Below, one piece after another: positions 17,633 through 25,708 of a DNA stretch of 64,000 nt (position 1 is its first letter; each line of letters starts with the position of its first letter). This DNA comes from Vibrio sp. Isolate34 (GTDB taxonomy: Bacteria; Pseudomonadota; Gammaproteobacteria; Enterobacterales; Vibrionaceae): positions 54,492 to 118,491 of the forward strand of contig NZ_JAKEUO010000005.1 of assembly GCF_022397915.1 (NCBI RefSeq), in the 5' to 3' direction. A model generated the notes under the pieces. It was not told the DNA's origin. It did not search any database and saw nothing but the letters and a program-made list of their open reading frames with translations. The translations under genes and the position numbers were made by a program.

Positions 17633-19315
17633 ATGAGTTTTACCTCCCTTGGCCTTTCTGAACCGATCCTTAAAGCTATTGAAGCACAAGGTTACGATAA
17701 GCCATCACCAATCCAAGAGAAAGCCGTACCAGCTGTCCTAACGGGCAAAGATGTAATGGCCGCTGCTCAAACAGGTACAGGTAAAACTGCAGGCTTCACG
17801 CTACCTATTCTTGAAATCTTATCGAAAGGTACTCGCGTACGTCAGAATCAAGTTCGTGCACTTGTGTTAACTCCAACTCGTGAGCTTGCTGCGCAAGTGA
17901 ATGGCAGCGTGGTTAAGTACGGTATTAACTTACCTCTTACTTCTACCGTTGTGTTTGGTGGCGTGAAAATTAACCCTCAGATGCAAAAACTGCGTAAAGG
18001 TAGTGATGTGCTGGTGGCAACACCGGGTCGTCTACTTGACCTATACAACCAAAATGCAGTGCGTTTCGATCAACTAGAGATCCTAGTGCTAGATGAAGCG
18101 GACCGTATGCTAGACATGGGTTTCATCCGTGACATCCGCAAGATCTTGGCTTTCTTGCCTAAGAAGCGTCAGAACCTACTGTTCTCTGCGACCTTTTCTG
18201 ACGATATCCGTAGCTTGGCAAAAGGCTTGGTGAATAACCCAGTAGAGATCTCGGTAAGCCCTGCAAACTCTACGGCGAAGACCGTTGAGCAAAGCATCTA
18301 CCCAGTAGATAAAAAGAAAAAGAGCGCAATGCTAGCGAAGCTAATCAAAGACAATGATTGGCGACAAGTGCTGGTATTCAGCAAAACAAAACACGGTGCT
18401 AACAAGCTTGCTCGTTTCCTTGAAGAGCAAGATATTACAGCGGCGCCGATTCACGGTAACAAGAGCCAAGGCGCACGTACCAAAGCCCTAGAGAACTTCA
18501 AAACGGGTAAGGTTCGAGTGCTTGTAGCGACAGATATCGCAGCACGTGGTATCGATATCCCACAACTGCCTCAAGTAGTTAACTTCGATCTTCCTCATGT
18601 ATCAGAAGACTATGTACACCGTATCGGTCGTACAGGCCGTGCAGGTGAAGTGGGTAAAGCTATCTCATTGGTTTGTGCCGATGAAGTGGGTGAGCTGTTC
18701 GGTATTGAACGCCTAATTCAACAAGTGCTAGAGCGTCGTGAACTTGAAGGCTTCTCGCCAGTAAACAAGCTGCCAGAGTCTCGTTTGGATACACGTCCAA
18801 TTAAGCCTAAGAAGCCGAAGAAAGCGAAACAACCACGTGAACATGCAGACGGTCAACGTTCTGGTGACAACGCTCGTGGTCACAAGCCAGCAGGTAAGAA
18901 CAAGCGTCACGTACCGGGTACTAGGTCTGCGCCAAAGCGTAAGCCGACATCGGGTAAGAAACCTGCCGAAAATAACGCAGCAGCGGGCGAAGACAAGTCT
19001 TTAAGAAACAACGGCAGCAACTTCAAGCGCGGCAGTGCAGGCAATAAGCCTTCTGCGAACAAAGCAGGTAACCAAAATACTTTAAGTAAGCCAAGCGGTG
19101 CGGGTAAAGCAAACGGTTCTGGCAAGCCAAAGAGTTCTGGTCAGTCAAACAGTACAGGCAAGCCAAACAACGCAGGTAAACCAGCAGGCAAACCCAAGAA
19201 GTCAGGTTACGGTGGCAGCTATGGCCCAAGCAAGTCATCGAACAAGCCAGCAGGAAGCAAGCCTTCGACAAACAAGCCGTCTCGAAGCCGTTCTAAACCT
19301 GCGCCTCAGAAGTAA
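17633..19315 (+). CDS. rhlE: DEAD-box RNA helicase RhlE with extended basic tail
   Basis: 560 residues. All helicase motifs are present: Q motif [14 protein letters not shown], Walker [35 protein letters not shown] in [18 protein letters not shown], and in the second lobe [13 protein letters not shown] and [10 protein letters not shown]. The core ends near residue 375. It is followed by about 185 residues of low complexity dominated by Lys, Ser, Gly, Asn, Pro and Ala (for example [20 protein letters not shown]), probably an RNA-binding disordered tail. RhlE remodels structured RNA and ribosome assembly intermediates. The tail is longer than in E. coli RhlE (about 450 residues in total). Confidence 0.93.
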   Translation: MSFTSLGLSEPILKAIEAQGYDKPSPIQEKAVPAVLTGKDVMAAAQTGTGKTAGFTLPILEILSKGTRVRQNQVRALVLTPTRELAAQVNGSVVKYGINLPLTSTVVFGGVKINPQMQKLRKGSDVLVATPGRLLDLYNQNAVRFDQLEILVLDEADRMLDMGFIRDIRKILAFLPKKRQNLLFSATFSDDIRSLAKGLVNNPVEISVSPANSTAKTVEQSIYPVDKKKKSAMLAKLIKDNDWRQVLVFSKTKHGANKLARFLEEQDITAAPIHGNKSQGARTKALENFKTGKVRVLVATDIAARGIDIPQLPQVVNFDLPHVSEDYVHRIGRTGRAGEVGKAISLVCADEVGELFGIERLIQQVLERRELEGFSPVNKLPESRLDTRPIKPKKPKKAKQPREHADGQRSGDNARGHKPAGKNKRHVPGTRSAPKRKPTSGKKPAENNAAAGEDKSLRNNGSNFKRGSAGNKPSANKAGNQNTLSKPSGAGKANGSGKPKSSGQSNSTGKPNNAGKPAGKPKKSGYGGSYGPSKSSNKPAGSKPSTNKPSRSRSKPAPQK

Positions 19316-19409
19316 TCTTTGTTGAGATAGTGAAAGAGCAACGAACGAGAGTCGCTTTATAAAAAAGTGTCTCGTTGGCTAAGTTCTTTCTGTCATAGAA
19401 ATCAAATAC

Positions 19410-19445
19410 ACGCGAATATTGAATCTCAATGTTCGCGTTTTTTTA
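19410..19445 (+). terminator. Intrinsic terminator of rhlE
   Basis: Stem ACGCGAA...TTCGCGT with an inner TTGA/TCAA pairing, followed by a run of seven T residues. Confidence 0.8.
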
Positions 19446-19499
19446 TGCCTGTTATTTTGCAATTTGAGAGAGCCGTTGGAGAGGGTAAAACTGTTGAAT

Positions 19500-19560
19500 C
19501 TATTGATAAATTGTACTTTAGAGGAAGGGTAACGAATCTTTAATGATTTTTTAATAACAA
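19500..19560. promoter_or_regulatory. Two candidate LuxR/HapR-type sites upstream of qrr A
   Basis: At 19500-19520 the stretch TATTGATAAATT matches the left half and centre of the LuxR consensus, with a poor right half. At 19540-19560 TTAATGATTTTTTAAT resembles the T-rich HapR motif. Both lie 140-200 bp upstream of the small RNA start. LuxR-type feedback on qrr promoters is known in V. harveyi; the sites here are unverified matches. Confidence 0.4.
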
Positions 19561-19586
19561 CATAATCACTAGCGTTTTATGGATTT

Positions 19587-19612
19587 TTGCAATTTGCAAA
19601 TTCAGTTTGCAA
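19587..19612. promoter_or_regulatory. LuxO binding sites for qrr A
   Basis: TTGCA-ATT-TGCAA at 19587-19599 is a perfect TTGCA-N3-TGCAA LuxO enhancer site. A second site at 19600-19612 has a perfect right half (TGCAA) and a degenerate left half (ATTCA). They stand about 100 bp upstream of the sigma-54 promoter, the usual enhancer position. Confidence 0.8.
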
Positions 19613-19673
19613 AACAAACAAGAATTTACGGCTAATACGTGTCCAGATGCGTAGTAAATACGTGTTTTAAAAG

Positions 19674-19690
19674 TTGGCACGTATGCTGCA
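19674..19690 (+). promoter_or_regulatory. Sigma-54 promoter of qrr A
   Basis: TTGGCACG-TATG-CTGCA with the invariant GG and GC 12 bp apart. This is the -24/-12 element from which phosphorylated LuxO drives qrr transcription. Confidence 0.9.
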
Positions 19691-19699
19691 TTAGTAACG

Positions 19700-19808
19700 G
19701 TGACCCTTCTTAAGCCGAGGGTCACCTAGCCAACTGACGTTGTTAGTGAACCTTTATTGTTCACACAAAATATATGACCAATCACCCTTTTGTGATTGGT
19801 TTTTTTTT
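19700..19808 (+). ncRNA. qrr: Qrr quorum-regulatory small RNA (copy A)
   Basis: About 108 nt. The 5' stem-loop pairs GGTGACCC with GGGTCACC around TTCTTAAGCCGA. Then comes the invariant Qrr pairing region CTAGCCAACTGACG followed by TTGTTAGTGAA, then a GTGAAC/GTTCAC hairpin, and a terminator ACCAATCAC/GTGATTGGT with a run of T. The sigma-54 promoter and LuxO sites confirm identity. Qrr RNAs, with Hfq, repress luxR/hapR mRNA and activate aphA and a GGDEF gene at low cell density. It lies downstream of rhlE and converges on the DUF3612 gene. Which numbered Qrr it is cannot be decided here. Confidence 0.95.
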
Positions 19809-19949
19809 GCCTGAATTTTAGGTTCTATTTGTTTTATTGCTTTTTACTAATGGTCGTTGCTCGATAAAACCAAGCAGGCCAAACCAAAGCTAACCAGACA
19901 AAATAAGTAGAACACAATTATTGCTTATCATGCTCGTACCTCAATTGCT

Positions 19950-21467
19950 TTAACACTCTCCACACTTTGAGTAACAGCTTGGTTGGCGTGGGCATTCTCC
20001 GCCTCTGGAGCAGATAAGCCTCGCCTCTGTCTCTATCCCACGTTCAATCCAATTTATATTTAGAATCTTGGCTATTGTCGTGAGATCTTTCTTGATGTTA
20101 CGCGGTATTGCTACAGAGCCGCCATTGTTGACGCATGACGCCTTAAGCTGCTCTGCTATCTCTCTTGAATTGCCGCCTTGAGCATCAATCGCAGGGTTGA
20201 GATCTATACCAGCACACAAAACGCGATTGTTACCCGCTGGATCCGTCATATTGATGGATTCACAGCAGTAGATTCTTGGCTCATCACCCACATTTAAAAT
20301 GGAAATTTGAGCAGAGCTACCCGCTCGAGGTTCAGATAATCGACGGAACACAGCCCAATGTTGACATGGGTCAGCGACCGTTCTCATATTCCCCCAAGGC
20401 AGTGGAATCCCGTTCCCGCGGTATACCGCCTTGAGTTTCCCCGGTCCATAAGCATCAAAGTAGTGCCAGTGAGGATAGGGCGATACTACCGTCATTCGAC
20501 GCATCGCAACAGAGGGGGAAACCCCTGCTCTTTTGTGAACGTCGATTTCGTAACCAGTACGATCGAGCAGTTGTCTGAATGGGACTTTAGGGCATAGCAG
20601 CGCACCAGCAAAGAAGCTGGATTCAAAGTCTCGCCATGCTTGAAGAATGTCTTGAGAGTTGAGCTGGGAAGAGCCTGATACTTGGTTGTCGTCCCATGTG
20701 TTGTTATTGCCGACCGACAACACACTCTTTAATCCTTCTTTGCTATGCAAAATGCAGTGGCCGATATAAACCGACAGGTCGTATTTCAGACGCGTAGGGT
20801 ACTCTTTAAGAATTTCGTTTAAGAAGATCGTACCTGGAGGTTCAAAAAATGAGGTCACTAACTGCTTGGCGTTGATGCCTAACTCATCGACCACGTCTTG
20901 CGGGGTGCGTGTCACCCAGCGGATATTGATTCCAAGCGTTCTAGCGATGTCTATGAGGTCTTCTACGCTGAGGTTGAGACGTTTTAGGCCAACTTCCTCA
21001 GCGGCACGCTCAAGGTCAGGGAAGTGGTTTTGATTGCTCTCTTGGTGTGCTCGAATCAATAGGTGTGCAAACTGGCGGCCAGAGATGCCGGTTTGTGACA
21101 ACATCTCAGGTATCGCAATCTGCAGGATGTCGTTGGAGAAAAGAAAGCTAGGCTCGAGCGCCATACCATTTATCCCGCCGCGATTCCCTTTATCTGGAGC
21201 AATAGCCTGCTGTTCAGATTCGTCGTCGAGAAACCACGTAGGGTTTTTCTGAAAGACCTGCGCGATTACTTCCAACATGTCGATGCTTGGCACCCGTTTT
21301 CCACGTTCAATCATTGAAAGGTAAGAAACGGAAGGTGCGTATTCTGGGTTGATTCTAATACAACGCGCAGACAGATCTTCCATTGTTAAATGGTTACGCT
21401 TCCTAAGGTTACGTATTTTCGTACCTAGGAAATGTGACTGACGAACTAAACTTTTTGACAAGGCCAT
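19950..21467 (-). CDS. XRE-family regulator with DUF3612 domain (RamB/ScfR-like)
   Basis: 505 residues from ATG 21467; the frame extends 15 bp further to a GTG at 21482, but family proteins begin near the helix-turn-helix. The N-terminal HTH spans about residues 10-70 (LGTKIRNLRKRNHLTMEDL, YLSMIERGKRVPSIDML). A long central region of short-chain fatty-acyl-regulator type follows, and the protein ends in a cysteine cluster, CSRGGECPRQPSCYSKCGEC, that could bind metal or sense redox state. Relatives (RamB, ScfR) control acetate and propionate metabolism. It is divergent from a malate-synthase-like gene, which is likely its target. No Shine-Dalgarno is visible at either start. Confidence 0.8.
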   Translation of the reverse strand: MALSKSLVRQSHFLGTKIRNLRKRNHLTMEDLSARCIRINPEYAPSVSYLSMIERGKRVPSIDMLEVIAQVFQKNPTWFLDDESEQQAIAPDKGNRGGINGMALEPSFLFSNDILQIAIPEMLSQTGISGRQFAHLLIRAHQESNQNHFPDLERAAEEVGLKRLNLSVEDLIDIARTLGINIRWVTRTPQDVVDELGINAKQLVTSFFEPPGTIFLNEILKEYPTRLKYDLSVYIGHCILHSKEGLKSVLSVGNNNTWDDNQVSGSSQLNSQDILQAWRDFESSFFAGALLCPKVPFRQLLDRTGYEIDVHKRAGVSPSVAMRRMTVVSPYPHWHYFDAYGPGKLKAVYRGNGIPLPWGNMRTVADPCQHWAVFRRLSEPRAGSSAQISILNVGDEPRIYCCESINMTDPAGNNRVLCAGIDLNPAIDAQGGNSREIAEQLKASCVNNGGSVAIPRNIKKDLTTIAKILNINWIERGIETEARLICSRGGECPRQPSCYSKCGEC

Positions 21468-21468
21468 A

Positions 21469-21507
21469 TTTGTAAAATTCACATTGTAAAATTTTTGTTG
21501 TGAAATT
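21469..21507. promoter_or_regulatory. Three 14-bp direct repeats at the DUF3612 gene start
   Basis: TTTGTAAAATT (21469), ATTGTAAAATT (21483) and GTTGTGAAATT (21497) recur with an exact 14-bp period, immediately upstream of the chosen start codon and within the divergent intergenic region. Their position suggests operators for the regulator itself and possibly the divergent gene. A CGGTG/CACCG hairpin at about 21615-21630 lies in front of the divergent gene. Confidence 0.5.
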
Positions 21508-21651
21508 GTATGTAAAAAACCGCTAATCTACAAACTAAGCAATTCACAAAATGACAAATAAATTAAACGTTAGTTTGGAATAATTGCTCTAGGACACATT
21601 TTTGCGTTACAAATCGGTGGCTTTCACCGGACTGGTCAAGAGGGAAAGACT

Positions 21652-22251
21652 ATGAATATGCTTACATTCGATAAAACAGAAATCCAAAAACAATCAAAGC
21701 CATTTATCGCTGAAGCTGTCTTTGCCGTGGAGACAATCAGTGCAAACCAGCAAACTGAAAAGCAAGTGAAAGCAAAGCAATTACTTGACCGTCTGTTTCC
21801 ACTGGAGCATGGCTCACACCAAGATGTGACGAGCTACATAGTCGATTACCGCCATATCATGGCTTACTTTAAAGATGGCCAACACAGCGGCCTGAAGCAC
21901 CCTAAGCAGTTTGTGGCTTACATGGGGGAGAAGAGTGACCCAGACTCAATCTTGTTCCGCGATGGCAGCGGAAGCCACCTAGAAGTGATGTTTGGTTGTC
22001 ATAAAGGGACGGGTTGCATTGAGCTAGTAGAAATTGATGACATTCAGTTAGAGTCGTGCACGACCTTCGGTCAATCGCCAACAGAAACAACGAGCTCTAC
22101 ATTACATCAAGAGACTATCGCAGCAATGCGTCACTGGATCAGCCTGGTAAAAGGTGACGAAAAAGGAAAACCAAAAGCGTGCAGTGAAGATAAAGAGTTT
22201 AGAGCTAAGAGTGGTGAAGACTACTGCCTGAATTACTGCTTCCAAATTTAA
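21652..22251 (+). CDS. Stand-alone malate-synthase-G-like domain protein
   Basis: 199 residues. From about residue 45 the sequence follows the region of malate synthase G that begins FLDESLPLENGSYQDV in E. coli GlcB: here LLDRLFPLEHGSHQDV, then LKHPKQFVAYMGEKSDPDSIL, SHLEVMF, IDDIQLES and finally MRHWISLVKGD where GlcB has YRNLLGLMQG. The barrel with catalytic Arg, Glu and Asp is absent, so it cannot be an active synthase. The C-terminus adds cysteines (EDYCLNYCFQI). AGAGGG precedes the ATG. Next to a DUF3612 regulator, it may be a metabolite-binding accessory; an eroded gene is the alternative, but the frame is clean. Confidence 0.65.
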   Translation: MNMLTFDKTEIQKQSKPFIAEAVFAVETISANQQTEKQVKAKQLLDRLFPLEHGSHQDVTSYIVDYRHIMAYFKDGQHSGLKHPKQFVAYMGEKSDPDSILFRDGSGSHLEVMFGCHKGTGCIELVEIDDIQLESCTTFGQSPTETTSSTLHQETIAAMRHWISLVKGDEKGKPKACSEDKEFRAKSGEDYCLNYCFQI

Positions 22252-22293
22252 TGGTGACTCCTAGGTAACGAAACCTATTTGTACAGTTAAAGA

Positions 22294-22325
22294 AAAAGCC
22301 CCGAAGATAATGTCTTTGGGGCTTT
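22294..22325. terminator. Bidirectional terminator
   Basis: Stem AAAGCCCCGAAGA / TCTTTGGGGCTTT with a 5-6 nt loop, between the convergent malate-synthase-like and diguanylate cyclase genes. Confidence 0.85.
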
Positions 22326-22376
22326 CTAGTTTCAATACGAGCCGACTAATATGTCGAAAAGAGTATTGATTGCGTC

Positions 22377-23393
22377 TTACAAAGGCATTACTCGGTTACG
22401 TCCTAGTGATTTCGCTTCGTAAAGTAGCTTATCAGTTCGTTCGATCAATGACTGTGCAGGTTCACCAGGTTCAAGTTCAGCCACACCAAACGATGCGGTG
22501 ATATTACCAACCTGCTCGCCGCTGCGGCGATCTTTGATCGACAGTTTCTCAAGAGAGCGACGGTTGGTGTCAGCAAGCTGACGAGCAATACGCAAAGATT
22601 TATTTGGCACAATGAGAGCGAACTCTTCGCCACCGAAGCGATAAGCTGAAATTCCTTCACGACAACTTAGCTTGAGTTTGCGAGCAATTCCTTTCAGAAC
22701 CATATCGCCAAACAAGTGACCATAGGTGTCGTTGAAATTTTTAAAGTGGTCGATATCGAGAAGAATCAGGCAAAGAGATTGCTGCGCTTCACATAAGGTT
22801 TCTATATCACGGTCGAAAGAACGACGGTTATACAGTGTGGTTGTGCTATCAAAAAGCGCGTCTTTCTGAACTTCGACAAGTTGGCTTTTCAGCTTAGTGA
22901 TTTCTGAGGTAGCTGAGTTCAGCTGCGAGTTTAAAAACTGAGTAGAGTGACGAATATGACGAGATTCAGAAACCAGTTGACGAACCAGAGTCATCACTTC
23001 ATCGATAGATAAGCTTTCGTTATCAACACGAGCCAAGTCCTCGAAGCTTTTGTCGATCATGTCAGAGAAAGCAGAGGTATCGGTCAGTGTGTCGTTCATC
23101 GAGTTCGATACTTCAGAAACTAACAGTTCTAAATTCGCACGAAGGTCATTGATATTGGTTTCGGATTTGCTGGCAACGTAATTGTTGTAAAGCTGTTCAC
23201 CAACGGCAGGAGGGCAGATACCGTAGTGTTCTAAAATACCATCCATGTCTTGAGTCAGCTGTGGGATAGCATTGTCGACATAGGTGTACCAAAGTGCGTA
23301 ATTTGCAGGTGTGGTAGACACCCTGTTCTTCATCATAAGAGGCACCGCTTTTTTTAGATTTGCGGTGGATTTCTGAAATTCGTCTTTGTTCAT
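22377..23393 (-). CDS. Diguanylate cyclase, VCA0939-like, candidate Qrr-activated gene
   Basis: 338 residues from ATG 23393 (MNKDEFQKSTANLKKAV); the frame opens 15 codons earlier, but those codons form the leader. A soluble N-terminal helical region (about 1-165) is followed by GGDEF: LLDIDHFKNFNDTYGH and the active site YRFGGEEFALIVP. The residues before it read REGI rather than RxxD, so the product-inhibition site is missing. There is no membrane segment. I judge it the ortholog of V. cholerae VCA0939, whose translation Qrr RNAs activate; the leader here contains matching complementarity. It makes c-di-GMP and promotes sessile behaviour. Confidence 0.85.
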   Translation of the reverse strand: MNKDEFQKSTANLKKAVPLMMKNRVSTTPANYALWYTYVDNAIPQLTQDMDGILEHYGICPPAVGEQLYNNYVASKSETNINDLRANLELLVSEVSNSMNDTLTDTSAFSDMIDKSFEDLARVDNESLSIDEVMTLVRQLVSESRHIRHSTQFLNSQLNSATSEITKLKSQLVEVQKDALFDSTTTLYNRRSFDRDIETLCEAQQSLCLILLDIDHFKNFNDTYGHLFGDMVLKGIARKLKLSCREGISAYRFGGEEFALIVPNKSLRIARQLADTNRRSLEKLSIKDRRSGEQVGNITASFGVAELEPGEPAQSLIERTDKLLYEAKSLGRNRVMPL

Positions 23394-23419
23394 TATTTTT
23401 ACTGCAGATACCAAAACAA

Positions 23420-23444
23420 CTAAGCCACTTGCGAACAAGGTTAG
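23420..23444 (-). promoter_or_regulatory. Qrr-complementary hairpin in the cyclase leader
   Basis: In the mRNA, AGUGGCUUAG (complement of 23420-23429) can pair with Qrr CUAGCCAACU with one bulge on each side, and CGCUAAC just upstream can pair with Qrr GUUAGUG. The same two segments fold on each other as a hairpin with a UUCG loop (stem CUAA/UUAG, CC/GG, UUG/CAA), so Qrr binding should open it. It ends 27 nt before the start codon. Pairing was derived by eye. The rest of 23445-23796 is AT-rich with no other feature seen. Confidence 0.5.
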
Positions 23445-23796
23445 CGGATTTCGAACGTCTTTGCTTTAAAAATTATATGATTAGTGGATGAGGATTGGAT
23501 AAATAACTCATTTTTATTATGAATATCGATTGTGTATTCATAAGTGCAATCTAATGGATTGTTCTTTAACCATATTTGGGCTTATCAAACTTTCGGCGTA
23601 GCGTGAGTTCGTATCAAAACATTGGCGAGAAATGAGTATTGTTGCCTAGGGGCAGGCATACAAAAAGCGAGGTATATTGACTGTTGAGCTTTAACTGAGA
23701 GAGGCTAGATTTAGGAGGCTTAACCAGCGATTTTCAGTTGTTCAGAGTTAACGGGTGAAGCTTATATCAAGAGGGGAAATATTTATAAGTAGGCAT

Positions 23797-23825
23797 AAAA
23801 AAGCGCCGATAAAAATCAGCGCTTT
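23797..23825 (-). terminator. Intrinsic terminator of the cold-shock gene
   Basis: On the minus strand AAAGCGC and GCGCTTT form a stem with a T-run after it. It lies about 25 bp past the stop codon of the cold-shock gene. Confidence 0.75.
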
Positions 23826-23851
23826 AAAATTCTTTTTTAGCTAAAAGCTAA

Positions 23852-24064
23852 TTATTGAGCAACAACGTTTGCTGCTTGTAGGCCTTTTTGACCGTTTTCA
23901 ACTTCGAAAGAAACCTTTTGGCCTTCTTTCAGAGTTTTGAAGCCTTCAGAAACGATTGCACGGAAGTGTACGAATACGTCAGCGCCGCCGTTGTCTTGAG
24001 AAATGAAACCGAAACCTTTCTCTTCGTTAAACCATTTTACAGTGCCAGTATTTGTGTTAGACAT
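23852..24064 (-). CDS. CspA-family cold-shock protein
   Basis: 70 residues from ATG 24064 ([20 protein letters not shown]), which has AAGGGA at a good distance; the longer frame from 24082 adds six codons that include this ribosome-binding site and is rejected. RNA-binding motifs RNP1 (KGFGFI) and RNP2 (DVFVHF) are intact. It is a single five-stranded OB-fold protein that binds single-stranded RNA and acts as an RNA chaperone. The upstream 300 bp (24065-24372) contain no gene and could hold a long 5' leader, as in many csp genes; no cold box is obvious. Confidence 0.93.
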   Translation of the reverse strand: MSNTNTGTVKWFNEEKGFGFISQDNGGADVFVHFRAIVSEGFKTLKEGQKVSFEVENGQKGLQAANVVAQ

Positions 24065-24372
24065 AATTTGTCCCTTATTCATAAATTTTCTAAATTGTTG
24101 ATTGCATTTAATGCAATGCGCTGATAATTGAATTATTTAATATTGCTAAGAAATAAGGAAAAACTACTTACAAAAACGGGTAACGATTTTACATGTCAAT
24201 TTTTTACTATTCATCTAACTTAAATAACTCCGGCTAACAGAGCGAGAGCATGGTAACACAGTCTTTTGAGATGTACACGCATTGCTTAAGAAATTTGTGC
24301 TTTTTTTGTCATACCGTGCGAATGTACAAGGTTTACACTGATTTAGTGGTAGTTTGTCGCTTCGTCCAACAT

Positions 24373-24397
24373 AACAAAAGGAAGCATCTCAGCTTCC
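24373..24397 (-). terminator. Intrinsic terminator of codBA
   Basis: GGAAGC/GCTTCC stem with a 6-nt loop, followed on the minus strand by TTTTGTT. Confidence 0.75.
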
Positions 24398-24421
24398 TAT
24401 TGAATATTAGTATAGACGATA

Positions 24422-25699
24422 TTAACGCTTGAAGTTGATATCTTCAGTTTGACCTAAATTTATTTTTGTTTTCGCTGGCTGAGTCTCTGCAATCACCTTA
24501 CCGTGGCGCACAGAATACTGCACTGGCACTTGGCGACGCACCGCATCAAAGCCATTGTCAGCAGGAAGAATCAGCAGGCTACCTGGCTTACCTTCTTCGA
24601 TACCGAAGTTGTCTTGGATGTTCAATGTGCGGGCAGAGTTTTTGCTGATCAAATCAAGCGAGTTGTTGATTTGGTCGTAGCCCATAACTTGTGTTACGTG
24701 CAGTCCCATGTGCAGAACTTGAAGCATGTTTGCTGTACCTAGTGGGTACCATGGATCAAACACATCGTCGTGGCCAAAACAGACGTTGATGTTCGCTGCT
24801 AGCATCTCTTTCACACGAGTTACACCACGTCGTTTCGGGTAATCGTCAAAACGGCCTTGTAAGTGAATGTTCACTAACGGGTTTGCAACGAAGTTGATGC
24901 CAGACATCTTTAATAGACGGAACAAGCGAGATGCGTAAGCACCGTTGTAAGAACCCATCGCCGTCGTGTGGCTTGCTGTTACCTTTTCACCCATCTCAAA
25001 TTTATGAGCAAGGGCTGCCAGTGTTTCAACAAAACGAGACTGCTCGTCGTCGATTTCGTCACAGTGCACGTCGATTAGACAGTCGTACTTGCGTGCAAGT
25101 TCGAACACATAATGGAGAGACTCAACACCGTATTCACGAGTGAATTCGAAGTGAGGGATAGCACCAATAACGTCAGCGCCGATCTTCACGGCTTCTTCAA
25201 GCAACTCTTTACCGTTAGGGTATGAAAGAATGCCTTCCTGAGGGAATGCAACGATCTGAATGTCGACCCACTCTTTCATCTCTTCACGAACTTCAACCAT
25301 CGCTCTTAACGCAACTAACGTTGGGTCAGATACATCGACGTGAGTACGCACGTGTTGAACACCGTTAGCGATCTGCCATTTAAGTGTTTGCTTCGCACGC
25401 GATTTAACGTCTTCAATTGATAACAGTTCTTTGCGCTCAGCCCAACGCTCAATACCTTCAAACAAAGTGCCAGAGATGTTCCAGTTAGGCTCACCAGCGG
25501 TTTGAGTGGTATCTAGGTGGATGTGCGGTTCACAGAACGGTGTAACTGCGATGCCACCTTCAGCATCAAGAATGTCACCTTGATGATTGATTTGTGCGTC
25601 GTTATCGAGAATGCGAGAAAATTGACCATTTTCAATCAGAATCTGTTTCAAGCCCTCTTGGTCTTGAAGTTTCGCGTTCTTGATTAATAAGGTTGTCAT
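24422..25699 (-). CDS. codA: Cytosine deaminase
   Basis: 425 residues, close to the 427 of E. coli CodA, an amidohydrolase-superfamily enzyme that converts cytosine to uracil and ammonia for pyrimidine salvage. Metal and catalytic residues are visible: HxH in EPHIHLDTT, His and Glu in [13 protein letters not shown], His in [15 protein letters not shown] and Asp in [15 protein letters not shown]. It is cytosolic. The start is 9 nt after the codB stop, so the two form an operon. The Asp and His of the substrate pocket match CodA rather than isocytosine or triazine hydrolases. Confidence 0.93.
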   Translation of the reverse strand: MTTLLIKNAKLQDQEGLKQILIENGQFSRILDNDAQINHQGDILDAEGGIAVTPFCEPHIHLDTTQTAGEPNWNISGTLFEGIERWAERKELLSIEDVKSRAKQTLKWQIANGVQHVRTHVDVSDPTLVALRAMVEVREEMKEWVDIQIVAFPQEGILSYPNGKELLEEAVKIGADVIGAIPHFEFTREYGVESLHYVFELARKYDCLIDVHCDEIDDEQSRFVETLAALAHKFEMGEKVTASHTTAMGSYNGAYASRLFRLLKMSGINFVANPLVNIHLQGRFDDYPKRRGVTRVKEMLAANINVCFGHDDVFDPWYPLGTANMLQVLHMGLHVTQVMGYDQINNSLDLISKNSARTLNIQDNFGIEEGKPGSLLILPADNGFDAVRRQVPVQYSVRHGKVIAETQPAKTKINLGQTEDINFKR

Positions 25700-25708
25700 A
25701 GTGTGTCC

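Noticed and set aside
19540..19725. Minus-strand 61-residue ORF over the qrr A region
   Set aside because: It runs antisense through the sigma-54 promoter and 5' end of the Qrr RNA; chance frame.
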